From NCBI GenBank assembly GCA_015207195.1, contig JADEXJ010000003.1:34907-98906 (forward strand): a stretch of DNA of 64,000 bases, in the 5' to 3' direction. Within the stretch, counting starts at the first letter, position 1, and the number at the start of each line of letters is the position of its first letter. A program made the translations under genes and the position numbers. Positions 9,725 through 17,745 of the stretch are shown here, in pieces. Below the pieces are notes generated by a model. The model was not told the DNA's origin. It ran no database searches and was given only the letters and a program-made list of their open reading frames with translations. The DNA is from Pleurocapsales cyanobacterium LEGE 10410 (GTDB lineage Bacteria; Cyanobacteriota; Cyanobacteriia; Cyanobacteriales; Xenococcaceae).

Positions 9725-10006
9725 TTTCTTATCGTATCATTAGCAACCCCAAGAAACTTTGGATTGAATCCCTGGCAAACCATGGGGTCTTTCTAATATT
9801 GTGTCAATTTTTACAAAATAAACGCAAGGGCGATCAATCTTGAGCGAAGTATTGTTCGCCGAAGAATTGTAAATGTTGGCATCATCTCAGCCAGGCTAAT
9901 TTGGTAAACTGAGTGCTGTTGCTAAATATTTGCCCTCAGAAATGTTTTTACGTCAGAAAATAGACTAATATAACAAAGATATCGTATTAAAACCATAAAT
10001 CATTAA

Positions 10007-10543
<537 letters not shown>

Positions 10544-10558
10544 TTATTGAGTCGGTTT

Positions 10559-10590
10559 TAGGGACAATTCGTAAATTTGTCCTAGCTTTT
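10559..10590 (+). terminator. Weak intrinsic terminator after the GNAT gene
   Basis: TAGG-G-ACAA (10559-10567) pairs with TTGTCCTA (10577-10584) with one bulged G, followed by GCTTTT. It is located 16 bp after the GNAT stop codon. The short T-run makes it a modest candidate. Confidence 0.5.
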
Positions 10591-10655
10591 AGTTAAACTG
10601 CCAGGCGTTACTTTTGCGTTACTATTCGTAATAGAACCGATAATTAATTTAGAAC

Positions 10656-11438
10656 ATGAAAACGGCTTTGGTTACTGGCGCATCGTCAGGAATTGGTGAA
10701 ACTTTTGCCAGAGAATTAGCTTCCAGAAAAATAGACTTAGTGTTAGTAGCGCGATCGCAAGATAAGCTAGAACGTTTGGCTACAGAATTGACCAGCAAAC
10801 ATCAGATTAAAGCTGAGGTCATAGCTCAAGATTTAACTGAGTTATCCGCAGGACAAACAATATTTGATGCAGTCAAAGCCAATGGTTTGACTATCGATCT
10901 ATTGGTTAATAATGCGGGGTTTGGCGACTATGGTGCGTTTGGCGATCGCCCTCTGGATAAACAAATGGCAATGGTTCAACTTAATATAACTGCCGTGGTT
11001 GAACTAACGGGATTGTTTTTACCTCTAATGCAGCAAAGAGAAACTGGCGCAATTGTCAACGTCTCTTCCATTGCAGCTTTTCAGCCTATTCCCTATATGT
11101 CAGTTTATGCAGCAACTAAGGCTTTTTTACTCAATTTTAGCGAAGCTCTGTGGGCAGAAAACAAAGATAGTGGTGTCAGAGTTCTGGTTGCTTGTCCTGG
11201 ACCTACGGAATCTCAATTTTATGACCGTGCCGATTTTCCCGATTCGGCTACAGGATTAAACGGTATGACTATGGCTTCTGCTGACAAAGTCGTGCAAGAC
11301 ACTTTGAATGCGCTGGACAAAGGACAATCTACCTTGGTAACTGGGGGCTTTGCCAACCAGGTTATAGTCAATCTCCCCAGGTTGGTTCCTAGGGAGCTAT
11401 TAGTCAATATGGTAGGAAAACAGTTTAAAAATATCTGA
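10656..11438 (+). CDS. SDR-family NAD(P)-dependent oxidoreductase (classical type)
   Basis: This 260-residue classical short-chain dehydrogenase has the dinucleotide loop TGASSGIGETFA at residues 7-18, NNAGFGDYG in the middle, the catalytic Ser in NVSSIAAF and the YxxxK pair in YAATKAF. The post-catalytic CPGPTESQFY is also as expected. The closest familiar type is the DltE/YqjQ-like group of general SDRs with a short hydrophobic C-terminus. It reduces or oxidises an unidentified carbonyl or alcohol substrate with NADP(H), judged from the Arg that follows strand 2 (LVARSQDKL). The start is ATG at 10656. The following gene, also Rossmann-fold, lies 190 bp downstream in the same direction. Confidence 0.92.
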   Translation: MKTALVTGASSGIGETFARELASRKIDLVLVARSQDKLERLATELTSKHQIKAEVIAQDLTELSAGQTIFDAVKANGLTIDLLVNNAGFGDYGAFGDRPLDKQMAMVQLNITAVVELTGLFLPLMQQRETGAIVNVSSIAAFQPIPYMSVYAATKAFLLNFSEALWAENKDSGVRVLVACPGPTESQFYDRADFPDSATGLNGMTMASADKVVQDTLNALDKGQSTLVTGGFANQVIVNLPRLVPRELLVNMVGKQFKNI

Positions 11439-11629
11439 GCTTGGGCTACCAGTCTATAAAACTAATCTGCAACAAGATTTTCGACTCGTCTCTGGCAAAT
11501 TTTTCTATCAATCTACAGATTGGCAGTAAGATGGGTCGTTTTTAAAATTTTAGTTGAGCAAGAAATTTGACGCAGTGAACGTCAGTCCCGTTCGTTAATC
11601 TATTACCGACATCAACAACAAATAGTGCA

Positions 11630-12505
11630 ATGTATTTAATCACTGGTGCCACAGGATCGTTAGGACGCAGAATTGTCAGACAACTAAGAGAAAAGGAGCA
11701 GCCAGTAAGAGCTTTTGTTCGTCTATCATCGCATTTCAACGAGTTAGAAGATCGTGGGGCGGAAATATTTATTGGAGACTTAAAACTAGAAAAAGATATC
11801 ATTAAAGCCTGTCGGGATGTCAAATACATTATTAGTTGTCATGGAGCGGGAAATGACGCTCAAGCTTTAGACTATCGTGCCAATATAGACCTAATCGATC
11901 GGGCGATCGCTGAGGGGGTCGAACATTTTGTGTTTATTTCCGTTTTAGGGGTAGATCGGGGCTATCAAGACTCAGTTACCTTTAAAGCCAAGCGAGAAGT
12001 AGAAAAGTATCTCGTTTCTAGTGGCTTGAACTATACAATCCTTCGTCCTTCTGGATTTGCTAATAATATAATTCCTCTAGCCGAAAGATTTCGGGATACG
12101 GGCATTTATTTTTCCCTTGGCGAGCAACAAAATCGTTCTTCAATAGTGAGTACGGACGACCTTGCCAAAATTGCGATCGCCTCAACTGAAATTGAAGGAG
12201 CAAAAAACCAGATATTTGCTGTCGGTGGACCAGATATTCTTAAAAGAGAAGACCTTCCTCGAATTTTCGCTCGTCTGTTTAACCGAGAACCAATTACGAT
12301 CAACCCACCCCTAGAACTATTTGATGGTTTACGAGCGGGTATCGGCTTGATTAATCCTCAGCTAAATAAATCCTTGGGTACGTTGCGAACTCTACTAGCT
12401 CATGAATTTTTCTGCACCAGAGATGAGATTGCCCGTCTAGAATCTACTTTTGAAATCAAGATGGAATCGTTAGAGAGTTTTTTACGACGTTACGTTGGAC
12501 AGTGA
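11630..12505 (+). CDS. Atypical SDR / NmrA-like NAD(P)-binding protein
   Basis: The 291-residue protein opens with MYLITGATGSLGRRIVRQL, the GxxGxxG loop of atypical (extended-like) SDRs, followed by VRAFVR. It lacks the classical YxxxK pair in the expected place. This fits the NmrA/Ycf39-like group, which often acts as NADP sensors, chaperone-like assembly factors or isoflavone-reductase-like enzymes. FVFISVLGVDRG, LRPSGFANNIIPLAE and FAVGGPDILKREDLPRIF are typical of that group. In cyanobacteria Ycf39-type members help chlorophyll delivery to photosystem II, but this sequence is not convincingly Ycf39 itself. The start is ATG 11630. A heptamer-repeat patch begins at the stop codon. Confidence 0.85.
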   Translation: MYLITGATGSLGRRIVRQLREKEQPVRAFVRLSSHFNELEDRGAEIFIGDLKLEKDIIKACRDVKYIISCHGAGNDAQALDYRANIDLIDRAIAEGVEHFVFISVLGVDRGYQDSVTFKAKREVEKYLVSSGLNYTILRPSGFANNIIPLAERFRDTGIYFSLGEQQNRSSIVSTDDLAKIAIASTEIEGAKNQIFAVGGPDILKREDLPRIFARLFNREPITINPPLELFDGLRAGIGLINPQLNKSLGTLRTLLAHEFFCTRDEIARLESTFEIKMESLESFLRRYVGQ

Positions 12506-12560
12506 GTCGGGAGTAGCAAGTAGAGAGTAGGGAGTAGCAAGTAGGGAGTCGGGAGTAGCA
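12504..12560. repeat. Degenerate heptamer repeat patch (GGGAGTAGCAAGTA type)
   Basis: Immediately after the NmrA-like gene, the sequence repeats GGGAGTAGCAAGTAG-like units with small variations (GAGTCGGGAGTAGCAAGTAG). Similar patches occur at several other intergenic places in the window. They resemble the short tandemly repeated repetitive (STRR) heptamers described from cyanobacterial genomes. No coding potential is seen. Confidence 0.75.
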
Positions 12561-12643
12561 AATTTGTTACTTATAGCTCTACGTACTTTGGTTAGGACAT
12601 TCTCTAACTGCACCGTCAAGCAATATGGACTTACACTAGAACA

Positions 12644-12676
12644 CTCATTACTTATTACTCATTACTTATTACTTAC
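12644..12676. repeat. Tandem ATTACTTATTACTC-like repeat
   Basis: The sequence runs CTCATTACTTATTACTCATTACTTATTACTTAC, a 14-bp unit present about twice. It is composed of the complement-type heptamer words seen in the other patches. It lies in the gap before the glycosyltransferase-like gene. Confidence 0.65.
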
Positions 12677-12786
12677 GAGCAATCAAATAAACTTGTCCTA
12701 ACATAGCTTTGTACGGCTATATTACTCATTCTGGGATATGTGGTTTAATGAGCTTGAACAAATATTATTAATTATTAAGTGTCTTG

Positions 12787-13857
12787 ATGGCTCAACCGAC
12801 TATTTATTTGGCAGTAACCAGTCACGGTTTCGGTCATGCTGTCCGTATGGCAACAGTAGCAGCTAAATTGCAGAAATTACGACCCGACATTGCCATAACT
12901 TTTGTGACGGTTGCTCCTGAGTGGTTGTTGAAGTCTTATGTCCAGGGATTTACCTATCGTCAGCGTGTTTTTGATGTAGGGGTAATTCAGAGCGACAGCC
13001 TGACTATGGACAAACAGGCAACTTTGATTCAGATGCAAGAAATTATTGCCAGGGAAGATACTATTATTGCTGAAGAAGCTCAATACATTCGGGATCACAA
13101 TGTCGGCTTAATTCTAGCCGATATTCCTGCTTTAGCTGTTCCCATTGCTCATGCTGCGAACATTCCTTGCTGGATGATGAGTAACTTTGGTTGGGACTTT
13201 ATTTATCGCCAGTGGGGAGAAAGCTTTAACGAGGTAGTAAGCTGGATTGAAAATTATTATCGTGAATGCGATCGCCTATTTAGACTTCCTCTTGCTGAGT
13301 CGATGAGTGCCTTTCCTCATATTACTGATGTTGGGTTGACGGGGAGTACGCCTATTTACAACAACGAAGAACTGCGTCAAAAATTTGAGTTGACCACACC
13401 CGTTGCCAAAACTACTTTATTAACTTTTGGCGGTTTGGGACTGCAAAAAATTCCCTATCAAAATCTTCAACGCTTCCCTGACTGGCAGTTTGTTACTTTC
13501 GATCGCGCTGCACCAGATTTACCAAACTTACTAAAAGTTGTGAATCAGATGCGTCCTCTAGATTTTATGCCTATTTGCGGGCGAGTAGTCTCCAAACCAG
13601 GTTATAGTACTTTTGCTGAAGCTTTGTGTTGCGATGTCCCGATTATTTCTCTGACTCGTGATGATTTTGCCGAAGCAGAAGTCTTACTCAATGGTATTCA
13701 AGACTATAGCGAGCATTTGATTGTTTCTCAGGATGAGTTTTTGGGCGGAGATTGGAGCTTTTTACATCAAGATCTGGTTCCCCCTCGTAATACAGAGAGT
13801 TTGGCTAAAGATGGTGCCACAGCGATCGCCAGAGAAATCTCTAATTACTTTGCTTGA
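12787..13857 (+). CDS. MurG-like glycosyltransferase-fold protein
   Basis: The 356-residue protein has a GT-B-like layout. An N-terminal half opens with IYLAVTSHGFGHAVRMATVA, the GHxxR motif seen in MurG-like transferases and in the N-terminal domain of plant arabinokinases. A C-terminal half carries TTLLTFGGLGLQKI and VSKPGYSTFAEALCCDVPIISLTR, which resemble the nucleotide-sugar binding GG and GxxTxxE motifs. It has no GHMP-kinase domain. It probably transfers a sugar from a nucleotide donor, or is a sugar-nucleotide-binding relative; the acceptor is unknown. ATG 12787 is chosen over the adjacent TTG at 12784. The gene is flanked by repeat patches on both sides. Confidence 0.78.
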   Translation: MAQPTIYLAVTSHGFGHAVRMATVAAKLQKLRPDIAITFVTVAPEWLLKSYVQGFTYRQRVFDVGVIQSDSLTMDKQATLIQMQEIIAREDTIIAEEAQYIRDHNVGLILADIPALAVPIAHAANIPCWMMSNFGWDFIYRQWGESFNEVVSWIENYYRECDRLFRLPLAESMSAFPHITDVGLTGSTPIYNNEELRQKFELTTPVAKTTLLTFGGLGLQKIPYQNLQRFPDWQFVTFDRAAPDLPNLLKVVNQMRPLDFMPICGRVVSKPGYSTFAEALCCDVPIISLTRDDFAEAEVLLNGIQDYSEHLIVSQDEFLGGDWSFLHQDLVPPRNTESLAKDGATAIAREISNYFA

Positions 13858-13941
13858 AAAATTGCCACTACTCCCATATCAACTTGGAATAAATTGCTGA
13901 GGTACGACTAACAACTAATATGCGAAGCGGTATCCTTTAGG

Positions 13942-13976
13942 ACAACTAACAACTAACAACTAACAACTAACAACTA
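13942..13976. repeat. Five perfect tandem copies of the heptamer ACAACTA
   Basis: Positions 13942-13976 are (ACAACTA) repeated five times without error. They are preceded by GCGAAGCGGTATCCTTTAGG, whose first part recurs near 26774 next to another heptamer patch. This is a clear STRR-type microsatellite between two convergent genes. Confidence 0.9.
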
Positions 13977-13985
13977 TATTACTTA

Positions 13986-15482
13986 TTACTGTATTTCCCA
14001 AGAATCAATCATTTTTTCTACAGTATTGTAAAACTCAGGAAAATCGTTTTTCTGCGCAGTATAAATAATAATATAAGCCTGATTGTTCTTGATCGTAAAA
14101 GCTTCCATTTGCTTAATCTGCAAACCCTCTTGTTGACGAGAATAAATTACCATCCGACCAGGCGTTTCATCTATTTTTATTCGATAATTTTGTGCTGCTT
14201 CAATTTTACTATTTTTTGCTTGCTCAATCCGCTCAAAAACCGTTTGAGCATATTGTTCTAAACTGATAGGCTCAGAAGATAGGCGTTCGACGGCAATGTA
14301 TACTTTTTCTCTAAATAAATCAAGATCGCGCTCTTGAGGTGTGGCAAAAACTACTACTTCTCCAGTAATAGGATCGTCCAATTCACGGCGCGACCAAGTT
14401 TCAGGATACTTGATACTAAATTGATAATTATTGTTTATATAATTTTCAAAGTCTTTGTAAGAGTTTTTGTTAATTCCAATAAATATAATTACTAAAGCAA
14501 TCACAAAAGGTAGGCTCAATAAGAGCCAAATTAATTTCTGAATTAGTGCTGAGCGATAGTTGCCTTGATGTTTCGCTTTATCTTTGGCTGTTGCCAGAGG
14601 AGTTGCTGATAGTTGTGAGGTGTTAAAAAAAGGCGGTGGTAAAGTAATTACGTTTTGATTAAAATCCAGTTCTGCCAAAATTTCAGCAGCAGATTGATAG
14701 CGTATGGCAGAGCGATCGCCTACCATTTTATTAAGAATCCCAGCTAGTTTGGGTGTAATCTCAGCTATAGCTAATTGTGAATCTGATTGTTGTAAAGTGT
14801 TTTCCGATACCAAAGATTTTGCCTGAATAAATTCAGTAATATTACCTGTCAGAGCATAAATAATGGTTTTTCCCAAGGCATAAATATCGCCAGCAACATC
14901 TAAATTTGTCTCTCCTGGCGGAGCAAAATCAGCATTAGCTATATTTTTTGCAGAGCGATCGCTAAATAAAATAGCGTTGTCGAGCATAGCAAAATCAGTT
15001 AAAAACTTTCTCCCGTCTTGATGCTCGATCAAACTTGAAGGCTGTATATTACGGTGTATAACCTCTGCTTGGTGAGCAAACTCTAAAATTCCTAAAATTT
15101 CTTGTAGCCAACTAACTGCTTCAGCTTCGTTGATCAAGCCAGTCTCTAGTTTCTGCCGTAAACTTTGACCCTCGATATGTTCTTGAACCAAATAAAACTC
15201 GCGATCGCATTCAAAAAAAGCCAATAGTTGAGGAATTTGTGGATGCTGGCTGATGTTTTTTAAGGCATTACCCCGATCTACGAAGGTTTGAAGAGTTTTC
15301 CGCCAGGATTGAGTCCCCAAAACTTCATTGTCGTATTGAGGCTGTAGCCTTTCTATTTCACATTGCCCCAAGCTTGGCTCTCGAAGATCTTCGGCAAGAT
15401 AAACTATACTAAGAGCGTTTTGACTTAGTTCTCGGAGAATACGATAGCGATCGCATAATATTTTACCAACTATTGACTCCAT
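13986..15482 (-). CDS. Kinase-like protein with degenerate catalytic motifs, TM helix and PsbP-like C-terminal domain
   Basis: Residues 12-275 follow the bacterial Ser/Thr kinase (Hanks) fold, yet the catalytic signatures are altered. The glycine loop is LSQNALSIVYLAED. The ATP-binding Lys position reads CEIERL. The catalytic loop is HRNIQPSSL (Asn145 for the catalytic Asp, Gln147 for Lys, Ser150 for Asn), and DFG is DFA at 163-165. A transmembrane helix lies at about 316-337. Residues 350-498 resemble a PsbP-like domain (YQFSIKYPETW start, then a VYIAVERLS strand). The most likely product is a membrane-anchored pseudokinase that binds a ligand or partner rather than phosphorylating. The PsbP-like part would be on the periplasmic or lumenal side. 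The gene is monocistronic and ends at a repeat patch. Confidence 0.82.
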   Translation of the reverse strand: MESIVGKILCDRYRILRELSQNALSIVYLAEDLREPSLGQCEIERLQPQYDNEVLGTQSWRKTLQTFVDRGNALKNISQHPQIPQLLAFFECDREFYLVQEHIEGQSLRQKLETGLINEAEAVSWLQEILGILEFAHQAEVIHRNIQPSSLIEHQDGRKFLTDFAMLDNAILFSDRSAKNIANADFAPPGETNLDVAGDIYALGKTIIYALTGNITEFIQAKSLVSENTLQQSDSQLAIAEITPKLAGILNKMVGDRSAIRYQSAAEILAELDFNQNVITLPPPFFNTSQLSATPLATAKDKAKHQGNYRSALIQKLIWLLLSLPFVIALVIIFIGINKNSYKDFENYINNNYQFSIKYPETWSRRELDDPITGEVVVFATPQERDLDLFREKVYIAVERLSSEPISLEQYAQTVFERIEQAKNSKIEAAQNYRIKIDETPGRMVIYSRQQEGLQIKQMEAFTIKNNQAYIIIYTAQKNDFPEFYNTVEKMIDSWEIQ

Positions 15483-15543
15483 GCATACCCATTTAGATCT
15501 ATCGTGGCAAACAAATACAGAGTTCTATTGTAACTAAAAGAAT

Positions 15544-16155
15544 TTAGCCTGATAGTTCCCGATTTAACTCATCCAAACGAGCCAAAACTTCTTGGCTATG
15601 AATACTTGGTCTAACACCCAAAAAAGTCTCGCGCAAAATCCCCTGGGGATCGATTAAGTAGGTATGTCTTAAAGACATTGCTCCTAACCATGAACCGTAG
15701 GTTTTGCTAATCCTGCCGTCTGTATCAGCTAGCAAGGGAAATTTGAGTCCCTCCGAGTCGCAAAATTCGCGATGAGAATCAACATCATCTACACTAACCC
15801 CTAAAATTTGCGCGTTTCTTGCTTCATATTCTGCTAGATCTTGTTGAAAACGTCGAGCCTCTAAAGTACAGCCCGAAGTAAAATCTTTAGGGTAAAAATA
15901 TAGTACGACCCACTGACCTCGATAATCTTGTAGGGCAATATTTCCCTCTCCCGTATTGGTAGGAAGAGTAAATTCAGGAGCAGGCTGATCGAGAAGTGGT
16001 TGTTTACCGCCCATTGCCCAAGCGGGAGACACGGTACACCAAGAAAGCAACAAAGATAAAGCGATCGCCAACCAAAAACGAACGTGGAAAATACGCTGTG
16101 AGACAACCCAACCCTGTATCAAACTAGGTCTCTGAATTAAAAACAAACGTTTCAT
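15544..16155 (-). CDS. Peroxiredoxin of the PrxQ/BCP type with N-terminal membrane anchor or signal
   Basis: Residues 55-200 form an AhpC/TSA-fold peroxiredoxin, with YFYPKDFTSGCTLEARRF placing the peroxidatic Cys at residue 96. PrxQ/BCP proteins often carry the resolving Cys five positions later. Here that position is Arg101, and the only other Cys in the domain is Cys132 (HREFCDSEG), so it is probably a 1-Cys enzyme or uses an atypical partner. An N-terminal hydrophobic helix (FWLAIALSLLLSW, residues 27-39) followed by AWAM suggests export to the periplasm or thylakoid lumen, or membrane anchoring. It reduces peroxides with thiol donors. It is transcribed in the same direction as the kinase-like gene, 61 bp upstream of it. 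Confidence 0.9.
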   Translation of the reverse strand: MKRLFLIQRPSLIQGWVVSQRIFHVRFWLAIALSLLLSWCTVSPAWAMGGKQPLLDQPAPEFTLPTNTGEGNIALQDYRGQWVVLYFYPKDFTSGCTLEARRFQQDLAEYEARNAQILGVSVDDVDSHREFCDSEGLKFPLLADTDGRISKTYGSWLGAMSLRHTYLIDPQGILRETFLGVRPSIHSQEVLARLDELNRELSG

Positions 16156-16323
16156 AATCTACAAAAATATGATTTACTTTACATAAGATTACAAGCAATG
16201 CTGAAACCATAACAAAAATTTAACGGACATCAATCTAGTATGGTTTTGGTTGAGTGCCTGTTTCTATAATCATTAGTCAATCTTGTTGCCCTGAATCAAG
16301 CTTATTCAAAAGAGCCACCAATT

Positions 16324-17487
16324 ATGAGTACAGATTTAATCCCCCCCCATGGCGGTGAGCTAATCAATCGTTTAGCTACCCCCGAAGAGAAACAAAACTT
16401 TATAGCTAAAGCAGATTCTTTGCCTAGAGTCCAGTTAGACAAAAGAGCAACTTCCGACCTGGTGATGATTGCCATCGGTGGTTTTAGCCCTATCAATGGT
16501 TTTATGGGACAACAAGACTATTTAGGCGTAGTCAAAGATATGCGTCTTGCCAATGGTTTGCCATGGTCAGTACCCGTAACTCTATCTGTGACCGCAGAAG
16601 TAGCTGAACCTCTAACCCTCGGCAGTTTGATTCGCTTGGACAACCCTGAGGGTAAATTTATTGGAGTTTTAGAATTAACTGAAAAATACAGTTATGACAA
16701 AGAGTTAGAGGCAGAAAACGTCTATCGCACCAAAGAAGACAAGCATCCTGGGGTAAAGGTAGTTTACGACCAGGGAGAAATCAATCTAGCAGGTTCAGTT
16801 TGGTTGCTAGAGCGAGAAGCTCATCCTCAGTTCCCAGATTATCAGATCGATCCTGCTGCTTCTAGAGATCTGTTCCAAGAAAGAGGTTGGAAAACCGTAG
16901 TCGGATTTCAAACTCGCAACCCGATTCACCGCGCCCATGAATATATCATTAAGTGTGCTTTAGAAATTGTCGATGGTCTATTTCTTCATCCTCTGGTAGG
17001 GGCAACCAAAAGTGACGATATTCCTGCGGATGTTAGAATGCGCTGTTACGAAATTATGATGGAAAACTATTTTCCTCAAGATCGGGTCATTTTAGCGATT
17101 AACCCTTCGGCAATGCGCTATGCAGGTCCTAGAGAAGCAATTTTTCACGCTTTAATCCGCAAAAACTATGGCTGCACTCACTTTATTGTCGGTCGCGATC
17201 ATGCTGGGGTCGGAGATTACTACGGTACTTACGATGCTCAAGAAATCTTTGGTCAATTTAAGCCCGAAGAGCTAGGTATTGCCCCGCTTAAATTTGAACA
17301 CGCTTTTTACTGTACTCGTACTGAGCAAATGGCAACAGCTAAAACTAGCCCTGCAACAAAAGAAGAACGGATTCACCTGTCGGGAACCAAAGTTCGGGCA
17401 ATGCTGAGAGAAGGAAAAACTCCACCTCCCCAGTTTTCTCGCCCCAAAGTTGCAGAAGAGTTAGCCAAGGCGATGAAAGTTGATTGA
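16324..17487 (+). CDS. sat: Sulfate adenylyltransferase (ATP sulfurylase)
   Basis: This enzyme makes adenosine 5'-phosphosulfate from ATP and sulfate, the first step of assimilatory sulfate reduction. The 387-residue length matches the stand-alone bacterial, plant-like type without a fused APS kinase. Visible motifs are [16 protein letters not shown] (residues 193-208), which holds the QxRN and HxxH nucleotide-binding residues, and [12 protein letters not shown] around residue 292. The start ATG at 16324 begins [13 protein letters not shown], which is typical of cyanobacterial Sat. No other sulfur-assimilation gene is adjacent. Transcription appears independent, with a gap upstream of 168 bp. 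Confidence 0.97.
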   Translation: MSTDLIPPHGGELINRLATPEEKQNFIAKADSLPRVQLDKRATSDLVMIAIGGFSPINGFMGQQDYLGVVKDMRLANGLPWSVPVTLSVTAEVAEPLTLGSLIRLDNPEGKFIGVLELTEKYSYDKELEAENVYRTKEDKHPGVKVVYDQGEINLAGSVWLLEREAHPQFPDYQIDPAASRDLFQERGWKTVVGFQTRNPIHRAHEYIIKCALEIVDGLFLHPLVGATKSDDIPADVRMRCYEIMMENYFPQDRVILAINPSAMRYAGPREAIFHALIRKNYGCTHFIVGRDHAGVGDYYGTYDAQEIFGQFKPEELGIAPLKFEHAFYCTRTEQMATAKTSPATKEERIHLSGTKVRAMLREGKTPPPQFSRPKVAEELAKAMKVD

Positions 17488-17559
17488 AGTAGCAAAATTC
17501 CTCAACAAATCTTGGGGCAACAGTCGCTATAATAGGAGCGATTTAAACAATAGACTGTT

Positions 17560-17730
17560 GTGCTGAGGTACGTTTTCGCCTACGAGATAACTATTTATCA
17601 CCAAAGCAAAACCATACATAACACTATCTATTGGTTACAGAGAGAAGAGCCTGAATTGTTCTTAATCTGTAACCTTGATGATTTTGAGCAACGTTTAACA
17701 GCTATTATTGATAGGCTAAACGCATTCTAG
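17560..17730 (+). CDS. Small hypothetical protein (56 aa)
   Basis: An open frame starts at GTG 17560 and stops at TAG 17728-17730. The predicted protein starts MLRYVFAYEITIYHQ, contains PELFLICNLDDFEQRL and ends DRLNAF. This balanced mix of hydrophobic, charged and aromatic residues is unlike random translation of AT-rich spacer. A TATAAT box (17528-17533) lies upstream. The -10 box lies between the arms of an 8-bp dyad, CAACAGTC/GACTGTTG (17518-17525 and 17553-17560). There is no good Shine-Dalgarno sequence and the stop is 15 bp before the next gene. I do not recognise a family. Confidence 0.4.
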   Translation: MLRYVFAYEITIYHQSKTIHNTIYWLQREEPELFLICNLDDFEQRLTAIIDRLNAF

Positions 17731-17745
17731 AAGCTAGTAGCTGAT

